A stretch of 64,000 nt of DNA from the NCBI RefSeq assembly GCF_023910625.1, contig NZ_JAAVVW010000002.1, positions 186,001 to 250,000 of the forward strand, read 5' to 3'. This DNA comes from Limnohabitans sp. (GTDB lineage: Bacteria; Pseudomonadota; Gammaproteobacteria; Burkholderiales; Burkholderiaceae_C). How positions within the stretch are numbered: the stretch's first letter is position 1; every line of letters begins with the position of its first letter. This document shows positions 27,926-37,543 of the stretch, piece after piece. The translations under genes were made by a program, and so were the position numbers. The notes beneath the pieces were generated by a model. It saw nothing but the letters and a program-made list of their open reading frames with translations, searched no databases and had not been told where the DNA came from.

Positions 27926-28013
27926 GGAAGCGTGGCAGAGTGGTCGATTGCACCGGTCTTGAAAACCGGCGACTTGAAAAGGTCCGTGAGTTCGAATCTC
28001 ACCGCTTCCGCCA
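27926..28013 (+). tRNA. tRNA-Ser (UGA)
   Basis: The acceptor stem GGAAGCG (27926-27932) pairs with CGCTTCC (28003-28009), and CCA is encoded at 28011-28013. The anticodon loop CTTGAAA gives anticodon UGA. The long variable arm and T loop TTCGAAT are present, giving a class II tRNA of about 88 nt. It converges with the HlyD gene. Confidence 0.95.
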
Positions 28014-28036
28014 CTTATCACGGTTCTTCCAAACGT

Positions 28037-29263
28037 TTATCGTTCACGCAATGCTTCATTGACCGATTGCAAGGGCCTGAAAAGATATTCAAGAACAGTT
28101 TTCTGACCTGTTTTGATTTCAACGGTGGCAGTCATGCCAGGTGTGGCGTCCATGCGCATGCCATGACGATCCAGCCGACTGTCGATGATGCGCACCAGGA
28201 TGCGGTAGTAGCCTTCTTCCAAATTGACTGGTGCATCGCCAGGTCTGTGGGGCTTGTTCTCGTCGCGCAGGGTGTCGGCGCTGATGTGGTCCAACACGGC
28301 TTCCAGGCCGCCGTACTTGTTGAAGTCATAGGCAGTCAACTTCACGATGGCAGGCTGGTTCACCTTGAGGAAAGCCACTTCAGAGGGTTTGACATAGGCT
28401 TCGACCAACATGTCGTCCTTGACAGGTATGATTTCCAAGATGCTTTGACCGCTCTGGATGACTGAGCCCAGTGTGGTTTGTTGCACGTATTTCACAATGC
28501 CGTCCATTGGTGCCCGGATCACGGTTTTCTTGAAGGCGTCTTCCCTTGCCAGAGCGTTTTCTCGGGTTTGTGAAAGTTCTGACTCCACGCGAACCCATTC
28601 GTTGCTGGCATCGGTCAGGTATCGATTGCGTCGTTCCGCGACACGCGATTGCATATCGGCATATTGACGCCTCAGACGCAGCAATTCGACCTCGGACATC
28701 ACCCCTTGCTCTACCAAGGGCTCGGTCAAGCTGAGTTCTCTGGACAGCTGCGATAAGGACTGTTGCATGGCCGCCATTTCTTCGTTGAGCGCCTGTTTGC
28801 GCGCGTGGTAGGCCTGGGTTTCTCGCCGAATTACCGATGATTCGCTTTTGACATGGTTCGGAAATTGAATAGGCGTTCCATAGGCTTCGGCCTGCAGCCG
28901 CGCAGCCTGAGCCGAGAGAGCGATCCATTTGACTCTTGCCTCACGAAACACCGGGCCCGCGCGGGCATCATCGATGCGGAGCAAGACTTGGTCTTTGACC
29001 ACCGCATCTCCCTCGCGCACCAGCAACTCGGCCAGCACTCCGGAGTCCAGGCTCTGGATCACTTGCTCGCGGCTAGAGGGAATGACCTTACCCGTACCGC
29101 GTGTGATTTCTTCCAAACTGAAAGTGGCTGCCCAAAACAATGCTGCAACCAGAGCTACACCGATGATGACAACCAGATTGCGACTGGTTCGACGTTCATC
29201 GTCTTCGATGCTCGATCGGGTTGAGGCCGTAGATGGCTTGTGGCTTTTTTGGGAAATGGACAT
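28037..29263 (-). CDS. HlyD-family type I secretion periplasmic adaptor
   Basis: 408 residues from MSISQKSHKPSTASTRSSIE, preceded by AGGAG. One membrane helix lies near residues 28-48 (LVVIIGVALVAALFWAATF). The barrel and lipoyl halves follow (GKVIPSSREQVIQSLDSGVL and APMDGIVKYVQQTTLGSVIQ) with a long coiled-coil hairpin between them. It bridges the ABC transporter and the TolC channel. It lies 17 bases behind the ABC gene in a three-gene secretion operon. Confidence 0.92.
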   Translation of the reverse strand: MSISQKSHKPSTASTRSSIEDDERRTSRNLVVIIGVALVAALFWAATFSLEEITRGTGKVIPSSREQVIQSLDSGVLAELLVREGDAVVKDQVLLRIDDARAGPVFREARVKWIALSAQAARLQAEAYGTPIQFPNHVKSESSVIRRETQAYHARKQALNEEMAAMQQSLSQLSRELSLTEPLVEQGVMSEVELLRLRRQYADMQSRVAERRNRYLTDASNEWVRVESELSQTRENALAREDAFKKTVIRAPMDGIVKYVQQTTLGSVIQSGQSILEIIPVKDDMLVEAYVKPSEVAFLKVNQPAIVKLTAYDFNKYGGLEAVLDHISADTLRDENKPHRPGDAPVNLEEGYYRILVRIIDSRLDRHGMRMDATPGMTATVEIKTGQKTVLEYLFRPLQSVNEALRER

Positions 29264-29280
29264 CTTGACTCCTGAGGTCT

Positions 29281-31566
29281 TCAAACAGCGGCGGGGGCCA
29301 CAGGCGAGGTCGGTGTTGCCGCCTCAAAATCCGTCTGGGCTGTTGCGCGGGAAGTTTTTCCCGCCGCAGGTTTCATGCGAACACCTGTCGAAAGCTTCTC
29401 GAGTACTGCTTCACGCGGGCCATCGAGCAGCAACTGACCCTGATCGATCAGAGCGACACGTTCGACCCAGGTCAGCAACTGCAGCCGATGAGTCGACAAC
29501 ACCATGGTGCGGCCTTCCAGCCACGTTCCCAAAACCTGAATGACTTTGGCTTCGGTGGTTTGGTCCATCATGGATGTGGGTTCGTCTAGGAACACCAGCG
29601 CCGGGTCGCGCAGCATCAAGCGTGCAATCGCCAGCAACTGTCTCTGTCCGCCCGACAGGCCTCCACCCGCCTCGGTCAACGGCATGTCCAGACCTCGGGG
29701 GTGACTTGCCACCACGTTGTACATGTCCAGTTTTTGCAGCACTTCGATGATCCTCGCGTCACTGATCCAACTGTCCGACAACACCAGGTTGTCACGCAGC
29801 GACCCCAGAAAAAGCTGCGCTTCCTGGCTGACGTAGCCCAGCCGGCTGCGCAACTCGGCGGGTTCGATTTGCTGTAGGTCCACTCCGTCCACAGACACAC
29901 GTCCGCCCAGCGGCGTGTACAAGCCAGCCAACAGGCGCAGCAGGGTGCTTTTTCCGCTGCCAATCCGACCCAACAGTGCCAGGTGTTCCCCGGCCGCCAG
30001 GTTGATGGACAGATTGCGGATCACCGGGATCTGGTGCTCTCCCGGGTAAGCGAATTCCAGACCTTCGGCACGCAGTCCTCCCGATATTTTTTCGGGTACC
30101 ACATAGCGGCGTTCGCCATCGCGATCGCGTGGTCTTTTCATCAGGGCATCCAGCGTGTCGAGTGCGGTGCTAGCTTGCTGGTAGCGTGCGGCAAGGGCCA
30201 TGATGCTGCCCAAAGGCGAGATGGCCCTCCCCGCCAGAATGACCGAGGCAATCAGGCCCCCCAAGGTAAGGGCGTTGTTGCCAATCAGATAGACGCCATA
30301 GACCACCATGCCCACCGTCACCAACTGTTGCATGGAGGCTGTCATGCCCAGCATGAGGTTGGTGAGTGAACGGGTTTTTTTGTACGAATCGGTTGCTGCC
30401 AAATTGGCGTTTTCCCAGCGCCTTTGGAGATAGCTTTCAGCGTTGTGGGCTTTGAGCATTTCAAGATTGAGTAGGGATTCGACCAATACGCTTTGCTTAT
30501 CGCCACTTTCCTTCATGTTCTCGCGCATGGCCCGCATCAGGGGTCTTTGCGCCCACAGGCCCACGATCAGCAAAATCGGTACAGCTGCTGCAGGTATCCA
30601 GGCAATAGGACCACCAATGACGCCGATCAGGATGATGAACATCAGGATGAAGGGCATGTCCACCACCAACACCATGGAGGCGGAAGACATGAAGTCTCTT
30701 AACGCTTCAAAGTCTCTCATGGAGCTGGCAAAAATGCCGATTGACTGTGGCCGGTGTTCGAGTCGGATGGTCATGATCTCGCGCAGCAGCAAGGCGTTCA
30801 GGCTCAAGTCAGCCTTGCGACCCGCAAGATCGACCAGTCTTGCCTTGAGCCAGCGCGTACCGAATTCCAGCAAAATCGCCGCCGTGGTGCCTATGGCAAG
30901 GGTCCACAGCGAGGTGTAGGCTTGGGTAGGCACCACACGGTCATACACGTTCATGGCAAAGAAAATGGTCGCCAGCGTAAGCACGTTGGCCACCACAGCG
31001 GCCATGATGGATTCGATGTAAAACCCTTTGTAGCGCCACACCGTGTTCCAGAACCAGGCCAGAGCTTCGCCCTTGAAGGGCACCATCTGCTGGGCCGATG
31101 TTTGTGCTGCGGGTTTGACCACCAAAATTTCACCATAGGCTAGGCGTTGCAACTCGTCCATGGACATGGCAATTTCGGTCATGCCGGTGTCTGCCATCAG
31201 GAGTTTGACCGTTTGTCCGCCCACTGACACCAGCACGGCTGCCCGACCATCCACGAAAGGGACGATGACCGGTAGCACATAACTGGGTAACTGATGCAGG
31301 TTGGTGCGTGACCAGACGGCGATCATGCCGTGCAAGCGGGCCAGTTCGGGGTAGGAATTCATGGGAATTCGCCCTTCCTCATCCAACGCGAAACCAGCCC
31401 GCAGAGCCGAGAGATGGACCTCGCGGTCAATCCGTTTGGCGGTCAAGGCCAGACAAACCAGCAAGGGGTCACGCTCGTGAGGGTGGGGGTTTACGATTGC
31501 TGAGGGCATGGTCGGTTCACCGAACAGACTTTTGGCATCGGTGGCTGGAAAGGATATTGCGTCCAT
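29281..31566 (-). CDS. type I secretion ABC transporter (LapB/RtxB-like) with degenerate C39-like domain
   Basis: 761 residues. The first about 150 form a peptidase-C39-like domain (DPLLVCLALTAKRIDREVHL) without the conserved Gln...Cys and His pattern of an active protease, as in RTX-adhesin exporters. Six membrane helices follow. The ATPase domain has Walker A GRIGSGKST, signature LSGGQRQ, Walker B LVFLDEPTS and the switch His in LSTHRLQLL. It exports large substrates in one step. GGAG precedes the start. It lies between the HlyD and TolC genes, with 3 bases to the latter. Confidence 0.92.
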   Translation of the reverse strand: MDAISFPATDAKSLFGEPTMPSAIVNPHPHERDPLLVCLALTAKRIDREVHLSALRAGFALDEEGRIPMNSYPELARLHGMIAVWSRTNLHQLPSYVLPVIVPFVDGRAAVLVSVGGQTVKLLMADTGMTEIAMSMDELQRLAYGEILVVKPAAQTSAQQMVPFKGEALAWFWNTVWRYKGFYIESIMAAVVANVLTLATIFFAMNVYDRVVPTQAYTSLWTLAIGTTAAILLEFGTRWLKARLVDLAGRKADLSLNALLLREIMTIRLEHRPQSIGIFASSMRDFEALRDFMSSASMVLVVDMPFILMFIILIGVIGGPIAWIPAAAVPILLIVGLWAQRPLMRAMRENMKESGDKQSVLVESLLNLEMLKAHNAESYLQRRWENANLAATDSYKKTRSLTNLMLGMTASMQQLVTVGMVVYGVYLIGNNALTLGGLIASVILAGRAISPLGSIMALAARYQQASTALDTLDALMKRPRDRDGERRYVVPEKISGGLRAEGLEFAYPGEHQIPVIRNLSINLAAGEHLALLGRIGSGKSTLLRLLAGLYTPLGGRVSVDGVDLQQIEPAELRSRLGYVSQEAQLFLGSLRDNLVLSDSWISDARIIEVLQKLDMYNVVASHPRGLDMPLTEAGGGLSGGQRQLLAIARLMLRDPALVFLDEPTSMMDQTTEAKVIQVLGTWLEGRTMVLSTHRLQLLTWVERVALIDQGQLLLDGPREAVLEKLSTGVRMKPAAGKTSRATAQTDFEAATPTSPVAPAAV

Positions 31567-31569
31567 CGA

Positions 31570-32949
31570 TTACTCCAGATTTGAAGGGGACGTTGAATCG
31601 GTTTCAGACTGGCTCAGGACCTGAACACGAAGAGGGCTTAGGGTGTTTGTGTGTAAATGATGGATGTCGATGGTCGCAGGCCGAGCCGTTGGCAAGGCAG
31701 CAGCGGCTGCGATTTTGTAGGCATTGGCGAGTTGTCCGAGATGGGCCAGGATACGTACCTGTGACAGAAGCGACTCATTCAGGGCGGTCGCTGTGTTGCT
31801 TTTGTAGGTGTAAAGATCGCTTTGAATATTCAATAAATCCAGCAAGGATCGCCGTCCTGCGCGGAACTGCTGTTCATATCCGTAAGCCAGGGTTTGCGCT
31901 GTGCGTGTTTGCTCCTTTCCCATGTCAGCTCGTTGGCCTGATAGTTGCCAGTTGGCCCATGAAGAAGCCAATTGCTCATTGAGGATCAGTCGTGTCTCAA
32001 GCAGGTCGGCTTCAAGTGACCGAAGGTTGGCCATAGCCACGCCCACAGCACCTTGCGCGGTACCGCCGTCGATCAAGGGCACGTTCAATTGAAGCTGCGT
32101 GACGAACAGACCTTGGGCCAATCCGGGGGGGATTGATTTCGCATGGGAGAGGTTGACGGTGGGCGCCCCTTGTGCCCGGGCATACCGGACGCTGGCCAGT
32201 GCAGCCTCTCGTTGCGCCAGCAGCCTGGCAATCACAGGATGCTCATCGTTCAGATCGGCTTGTGCCCGAGCCAGAGTTGGGTAAGGTATGGTGGGCGAAA
32301 ATTCCAGGCCGCTGGGTTCGGGCGGGGCGGGCGCCATGATCATCCGAGCGAGGCGCTCAGCCGCCAGGCGCATGTCGATTTCGCTTCTGATCATGCTCAA
32401 CTTGGCATTGTCAAAACGCACCTGGGCTTGATTCAGATCGATGCGGCGGCCTGGATCTACCCGGGTGATGATCTGAAAATCGTTCAGAATTTTTTCATGG
32501 GCATTCAGGTTTTCCCTGGCCAGCACAGTCATCTTCATGTGATGAGCCCATTGCAGGTAGGCCTCGCTGGTGAACAGCGCCACATCGTCACGCGTGATGG
32601 ATTCCTGATTTTGACTGGCTCTGGCCTGCGCTTGCGAGCGTTCAACATCGGATTGAATGCGGCCGCCAGACCACAGGTTCAGACTCAGCACAGGTGTCTG
32701 GATCCAGCGATTAGGCAGACCATCGTTGCGGTAATCGTTATAGGAGCCGGACCAGGACAGTTGCGGCCAATGTGCGCCTTGAGCTCTTGTGATGTCTGAT
32801 TTCGCGGCTTCGGTTTTATAGCGCGATGATGCAATGCTGGGGTAACGTTCCAACGCCATAGATATGGCCTCTTGAAGACTTTGTGACCAGCATCCCATTG
32901 GGAGCAATACCGCAGCCAAACAAACCATGCATTTTTTTAATTGGCGCAT
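31570..32949 (-). CDS. TolC-family outer membrane channel for type I secretion
   Basis: 459 residues from MRQLKKCMVCLAAVLLPMGC, a signal peptide preceded by AGGAG. Two outer-membrane-efflux repeats are visible (SLQEAISMALERYPSIASSR and the later HPVIARLLAQREAALASVRY), ending with GRRSLLDLLNIQSDLYTYKS, a hallmark of this family. It completes the HlyD-ABC-TolC set. Confidence 0.92.
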   Translation of the reverse strand: MRQLKKCMVCLAAVLLPMGCWSQSLQEAISMALERYPSIASSRYKTEAAKSDITRAQGAHWPQLSWSGSYNDYRNDGLPNRWIQTPVLSLNLWSGGRIQSDVERSQAQARASQNQESITRDDVALFTSEAYLQWAHHMKMTVLARENLNAHEKILNDFQIITRVDPGRRIDLNQAQVRFDNAKLSMIRSEIDMRLAAERLARMIMAPAPPEPSGLEFSPTIPYPTLARAQADLNDEHPVIARLLAQREAALASVRYARAQGAPTVNLSHAKSIPPGLAQGLFVTQLQLNVPLIDGGTAQGAVGVAMANLRSLEADLLETRLILNEQLASSWANWQLSGQRADMGKEQTRTAQTLAYGYEQQFRAGRRSLLDLLNIQSDLYTYKSNTATALNESLLSQVRILAHLGQLANAYKIAAAAALPTARPATIDIHHLHTNTLSPLRVQVLSQSETDSTSPSNLE

Positions 32950-33067
32950 AAAACTCCTGTTTTGAATCGTCGATATGCAAGTCAGAGCGCGCCATGTCGT
33001 CACCATTGCAGTTCATCAGCTTAGATAGATCAGGCGACTTCGCACATCCCTTAAAACCGATAGTGGT

Positions 33068-33087
33068 GTTACCGATAAAGCGGTAAC
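33068..33087. repeat. inverted repeat upstream of tolC-type gene
   Basis: GTTACCG (33068-33074) and CGGTAAC (33081-33087) flank a 6-base loop, about 120 bases before the secretion operon. It could be an operator or part of a double terminator with the adjacent hairpin. Confidence 0.45.
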
Positions 33088-33090
33088 CAT

Positions 33091-33120
33091 AAAAAAGGGC
33101 AAGCTATCAGGCTTGCCCTT
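33091..33120 (-). terminator. intrinsic terminator after the repeat-protein gene
   Basis: On the minus strand AAGGGCAAGC, a 6-base loop and GCTTGCCCTT are followed by a T run (six T in all). It lies 56 bases after the stop of the giant repeat protein, so that gene ends here and the secretion operon downstream has its own promoter or depends on read-through. Confidence 0.85.
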
Positions 33121-33175
33121 ACAACATCCGCTTCCCCTCTGGTTGTCAGGGGTTCTTGTTGTTCAATGTTCCCAC

Positions 33176-36100
33176 TCAAACACCCAAGTAGTAGGCGTTG
33201 TCGATGTCCAGCACCAAAGGCATGCTGGCCACCGCCACTGCGGCATCTCCTGATTGCTGACCTGCGGCCCATGCAGCATCCGTGAAGATGAACTCTGCAG
33301 AGGCACCCACAGCCAGATTTCCGAAGGAGTATGAGGTGCCAGCTGCAGCACCATTCAGGTCATAAACCGCATCGGTCAGCGTGACGTCTGCCAGTGTGAT
33401 GTTGCCGGTGTTGCTCACCGTGTAGCGGAATTGTGGATCAATGTCCAAGCTTGACGAAAGCACCGGACCCGTCTCGGTGTTCGCATCCAGCCAGGTCACG
33501 CCGTTGTCCACCGACACGTACTTCGTCAGGTCAATGCCCGGTTGGTAGACCACCGTCACGCCTTCCGCGTCGACAAAGGAAGGGGTTTCGTTGGTGTCTG
33601 CAATGGCCGTGTTGGTGAGAACTCCATCGCCTCCGGCATTGCTGTCCAAGTCGGCCTGTGTCAGCACATAGCTGGAGTTGTAGACCACCGTGGCGCCAGG
33701 TGCCAACGAAGCGAGCGACTCGCTCATGCCGTTCAGATCATCGACCACCGTCAGGTTAGTCAAGGTCACGCTGCCTTCGTTCTTAACGGTAAAGACATAG
33801 TTCAACACATCACCTGCGGCATCGGCGAGGGAATTTCCGTTGCCTCCGTTGATGCTGACAATGCGCTTGTCAAACGCCATGCCAATGCTGCGCAGGATCG
33901 GGACCGATTCAATATCACTGATTGGCGTGGTCTGGGCCGAATCCGCTATCGCGATGTTGTCGATGTAGCCATCACCGCCACCGTTGTTGTCCAGATCAGC
34001 CTGGGTCAGCGTGTAGCTGGTCAGGTAGGTCTGGGTTTGGCCGGGTATCAAGGTCAGACCCGCCACATTCAGGCCAGTCAACGGTTCATTGACAGACACA
34101 TCGGTCAAGGTCACATTGCTTGGGTTGGCCACCACAATGCGGTAGTTCAGCAGATCGCCCACGGCATCGACAAGGTTGTTGCCGTTGCCGCCTGTGACAT
34201 TGAGGAAAGTCTTGTCCAGGAACAAAACGGGTGTCCGGATCAGTTGCACTGTCTCGTTGTCCTGAGTAGGCTCGGTCTGGTCTGAATCCACTGTTGTGGA
34301 GTTCTCGATGTAGCCATTGCCACCACCGTTGCTGTCCAGATCGTCCTGAGTCAGCGTGTAACTGGTCAGGTAGTTCTGGTTCGCGCCAGGCGCCAACGAG
34401 GCAATCGTCTGGCTCAGCCCTGTCAAGTCATCGTAGACGGTGACGTTGGTCAGGGTGACGGTGCCTGCATTGAAGACGTTGATGGAGTAGTTCAGTATCT
34501 CACTGGCCTGGTCTGCAAAACCGTTGTTGTTGCCGCCGGTGACACCTGTGACGTTCTTTTCAACACCCAGTCCGATGGTGCGCAACAAGGGGCTCGATTC
34601 GGTGTCCGACAGAGCTGCAGTCTGGTCGGAATCCGCCGTCGCTGTGTTGTCGTGGTACCCGTCACCATCGCCGTTGCTGTCCACATCGGCTTGGGTCAGC
34701 GTGTAGCTGGAGTTGAGAACCGCTGTTTCGCCGGGCTCCAGGGTCAGGCCCGTCACATTAAGGCCGGTGGAAGGGTCCAACACCGACACCCCGGTCAAGG
34801 TGATGTTGCCTTCGTTAGCGACAGTGACGTTGTACAAAAGCACATCGCCAGCAGCATCCAAGATGGTGTTACCGTTGCCGCCGGTCACACTCACCAAGGC
34901 CTTGTTCAGTGACAGCGAAGGGCGTGGCAGCAACTGAATGGGCTCGATATCGCTCACTGGGCCAGTTTGTGCGCTGTCGGCTGTGGCGGTGTTTTCGACG
35001 TATCCATCACCGCCGCCATTGCTGTCCAGGTCCTGCTGCGTCAATGTGTAACTGGTCAGGTAGGTCTGGCTTTGTCCGGGGGACAGGGTCACACCCACGA
35101 CATTCATGCCGGTGAGGACATCGGTAATGGTCACATCGGTCAGGGTCATGTTGCCGGGGTTGGAAACCGTGATGGTGTAATTGAGCAGATCGCCAGGGGC
35201 GTCTGCTGCGATGTTGCCGTTGCCACCGGTGATGCTGGCAATGGCTTTGTCCACTGCGATGAAGGGGGCCTGTTCCACAGCCACCGAAGCATCATCAGTG
35301 TCGGGGCCTGACTGGTCCGAGTCGGCAGTGGCCAAGTTGACGATAGGAGTACCGGCGTCGATCTCGGCTTGCGTGACGACGTGGCTGGCGGTGTAGGACC
35401 AGGTCTCACCCACATCCAGCTCACCATCGGCAGAAGCGGCATCGGCGACCAGCGCGAGGTTGCTGATGAATGGGTCAGAAACCAACACGCCTGTGAGCGT
35501 CTGGTTGCCGGTGTTGCTGACAGCGATGGTGTAGTTGATGACTTCACCAGCAGCGTTGGCGGTGCCACCTGTGACAGAAGCATCTTTGACGATGTTCAGG
35601 CTGGCAGATTGCTCCACAGCGACAGAAGCGTCATCGGTATCAGGACCTGTCTGCTCAGAGTCGGCAGTTGCCAAGTTGACGATAGGAGTACCGGCGTCGA
35701 TCTCGGCTTGCGTGACGACGTGGCTGGCGGTGTAGGACCAGGTCTCACCCACATCCAGCTCACCATCGGCAGAGGCTGCGTCAGCGACCAGTGTGAGGTT
35801 GCTGATGAATGGGTCAGAAACCAACACACCTGTGAGCGTCTGGTTGCCGGTGTTTTGCACGCTGATGGTGTAGTCGATGACTTCGCCTGCGGCGTTGGCG
35901 GTGCCACCTGTGACAGAAGCATCTTTGACGATGTTCAGGCTGGCAGATTGCTCCACAGCGACAGAAGCGTCATCGGTGTCTGGGTCAGTCTGGTTGGAGT
36001 CGGCAGTGGCCAAGTTGACGATGGGTGTACCGGCGTCGATCTCGGCTTGCGTCACCACATGGGTGCCAGTCCAAGTCCAAGTTTCGCCCACATCCAATTC

Positions 36101-37543
36101 ACCATCGGAGGAAGCGGCGTTGGGCACCAGAGTCAAGTCACTGATCATTGGGTCAGCCACCGTCACACCTGTCAGCATCTGGTTGCCCGTATTTTGTACA
36201 GTGATGGTGTAGCTGATGACTTCGCCAGCCACGTTGGCGGTACCGCCAGGGACTGTGGCATCTTTGACAATGTTGAGCGCTGGCATCAGCTGCTGGTTGC
36301 CAAAATCCACATCCATGAATTTGGGGGACATGGCAGTGATCACAATGCCAAGGGGGTTGAGTGTGGTTTGCACCCAACCCGTTTGCTGGACTTCTCGCAC
36401 CACATAGGCGTCGTTATCAGGGTCCGTTGGATCGGCATCGGGTGTGACCGAGAAGCTGTAACGGCCTTGAGCATCTGTGATGGTGGAGCGCTCGCCAGCG
36501 TCCAGCACGCCATCGGCATCCTTGTCTAGGAAGATGGTCCAACTGGCCATACCGACTTCGTCGTCTGCTGTGCCTGCAACATTGTCGATGCCATCGGCAT
36601 CCCGGGCGCCGTTACCGTCCATGTCATTGAACTTCATGCCGCTTATTTCGCCATCGATAATGGCGGAGGTCATCAGCTGAAGCGACATGGCCCCTTTGCC
36701 ACCGATGTCGACGGTGGTCTGCAATGAGCCTCCCGTCCAAGCTGTTGCCCCCAGAGTCGGGCCACTGCCTTGGTCGGGCACTGCGCCGGGATTGGCGATC
36801 ATCAGGCCGTACTGGATCTCGGCACCACCGGTTTTTGTGGTGGAGCCCGTGTAGATGAAGGTGATGGTGACTTGCCCATCCATCGTGCCGCCGACTGTAG
36901 TGGTGTAAGTGACCTGACTCACATCGGTGATGTTGGCGTTGACCGTCTGGAAGTTGCCCAGAGTGCCGCCCCCGTTGTCAAAGATGACGTCTTCTGTGGT
37001 TGCGATGCCAGCAAAGTTGGTGGGGTCGCGGTCCACATCGGGCGAAGTCATGAACAAGAAGCCACCAGCATTCGTGTTGGCCTGGTAGTAGTTGTAGGTC
37101 ACATTGAAGGAGTAGCTCTGACCGTTGACCAATGGTTGGCTGTTGCTCGCTGTGTAGTAAAAGACGTGGGGAACGACTTCGCCCTCGAAGTAATCCGATT
37201 TGCTATCTGACAAGATGTTGTTGTTCCATTCGGCTTTGGTGCCGCTTGCTGCATCGCCATCGGCCCAGTGCTGATAGACCTTGTCGACTTTGCTGGATAT
37301 GGGATCACCCGTGCGCGCGGGAGAGTCAAGCGATGCTGATGCATTGAAGGCTTTGGATTCGCTCTGTGAAACGTCGAGATTGCCTAAGAGCTTGTTTGTC
37401 TTTGAAAGGAACCAAGGGGAGTTGCTGTCTGGACTGGCCAATGCATTGACTTGCCCGTACAGCGAGTTATTGCCTGAATTGCCTTCGTCGTCGAGGGCAT
37501 TCCGAGAAGAAGGATTTTTCCCTGTTGTGATTTTTTGAGCCAT
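33176..37543 (-). CDS. giant DUF11-repeat surface protein, probable type I secretion substrate
   Basis: 1455 residues from MAQKITTGKNPSSRNALDDE, preceded by GGAG and with no Sec signal peptide. An N-terminal unique region (1-300) is followed by an SdrD/B-like Ca-binding fold (ISGMKFNDMDGNGARDADGI). Next come three to four near-identical 113-residue DUF11 units (NIVKDASVTGG...). Five divergent DUF11 units of about 115 residues follow, each opening VTGGNGN-like and containing SYTLTQADLDSNGGGDGY. A final unit ends LDIDNAYYLGV. The composition is acidic (Asp/Thr/Asn), with almost no Lys, Arg or Cys in the repeats. It lies directly upstream of the HlyD-ABC-TolC genes, so it is the expected exported adhesin or surface-layer-like protein. 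Ligand unknown. Confidence 0.85.
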   Translation of the reverse strand: MAQKITTGKNPSSRNALDDEGNSGNNSLYGQVNALASPDSNSPWFLSKTNKLLGNLDVSQSESKAFNASASLDSPARTGDPISSKVDKVYQHWADGDAASGTKAEWNNNILSDSKSDYFEGEVVPHVFYYTASNSQPLVNGQSYSFNVTYNYYQANTNAGGFLFMTSPDVDRDPTNFAGIATTEDVIFDNGGGTLGNFQTVNANITDVSQVTYTTTVGGTMDGQVTITFIYTGSTTKTGGAEIQYGLMIANPGAVPDQGSGPTLGATAWTGGSLQTTVDIGGKGAMSLQLMTSAIIDGEISGMKFNDMDGNGARDADGIDNVAGTADDEVGMASWTIFLDKDADGVLDAGERSTITDAQGRYSFSVTPDADPTDPDNDAYVVREVQQTGWVQTTLNPLGIVITAMSPKFMDVDFGNQQLMPALNIVKDATVPGGTANVAGEVISYTITVQNTGNQMLTGVTVADPMISDLTLVPNAASSDGELDVGETWTWTGTHVVTQAEIDAGTPIVNLATADSNQTDPDTDDASVAVEQSASLNIVKDASVTGGTANAAGEVIDYTISVQNTGNQTLTGVLVSDPFISNLTLVADAASADGELDVGETWSYTASHVVTQAEIDAGTPIVNLATADSEQTGPDTDDASVAVEQSASLNIVKDASVTGGTANAAGEVINYTIAVSNTGNQTLTGVLVSDPFISNLALVADAASADGELDVGETWSYTASHVVTQAEIDAGTPIVNLATADSDQSGPDTDDASVAVEQAPFIAVDKAIASITGGNGNIAADAPGDLLNYTITVSNPGNMTLTDVTITDVLTGMNVVGVTLSPGQSQTYLTSYTLTQQDLDSNGGGDGYVENTATADSAQTGPVSDIEPIQLLPRPSLSLNKALVSVTGGNGNTILDAAGDVLLYNVTVANEGNITLTGVSVLDPSTGLNVTGLTLEPGETAVLNSSYTLTQADVDSNGDGDGYHDNTATADSDQTAALSDTESSPLLRTIGLGVEKNVTGVTGGNNNGFADQASEILNYSINVFNAGTVTLTNVTVYDDLTGLSQTIASLAPGANQNYLTSYTLTQDDLDSNGGGNGYIENSTTVDSDQTEPTQDNETVQLIRTPVLFLDKTFLNVTGGNGNNLVDAVGDLLNYRIVVANPSNVTLTDVSVNEPLTGLNVAGLTLIPGQTQTYLTSYTLTQADLDNNGGGDGYIDNIAIADSAQTTPISDIESVPILRSIGMAFDKRIVSINGGNGNSLADAAGDVLNYVFTVKNEGSVTLTNLTVVDDLNGMSESLASLAPGATVVYNSSYVLTQADLDSNAGGDGVLTNTAIADTNETPSFVDAEGVTVVYQPGIDLTKYVSVDNGVTWLDANTETGPVLSSSLDIDPQFRYTVSNTGNITLADVTLTDAVYDLNGAAAGTSYSFGNLAVGASAEFIFTDAAWAAGQQSGDAAVAVASMPLVLDIDNAYYLGV
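35242..36258 (-). repeat. tandem 339-bp DNA repeats within the surface-protein gene
   Basis: The landmark CATCTTTGAC recurs at exactly 35581, 35920 and 36259, giving a 339-bp (113-codon) period. The units at 35581 and 35920 are nearly identical over most of their length, while the outer units have diverged. The repeat number should be prone to change by slippage or recombination. Confidence 0.85.

Noticed and set aside
33176..36300. Regularly spaced repeats that might suggest a CRISPR array
   Set aside because: The period is 339 bp, the repeats are coding and in frame, and no short identical repeat/spacer structure or cas gene is present.
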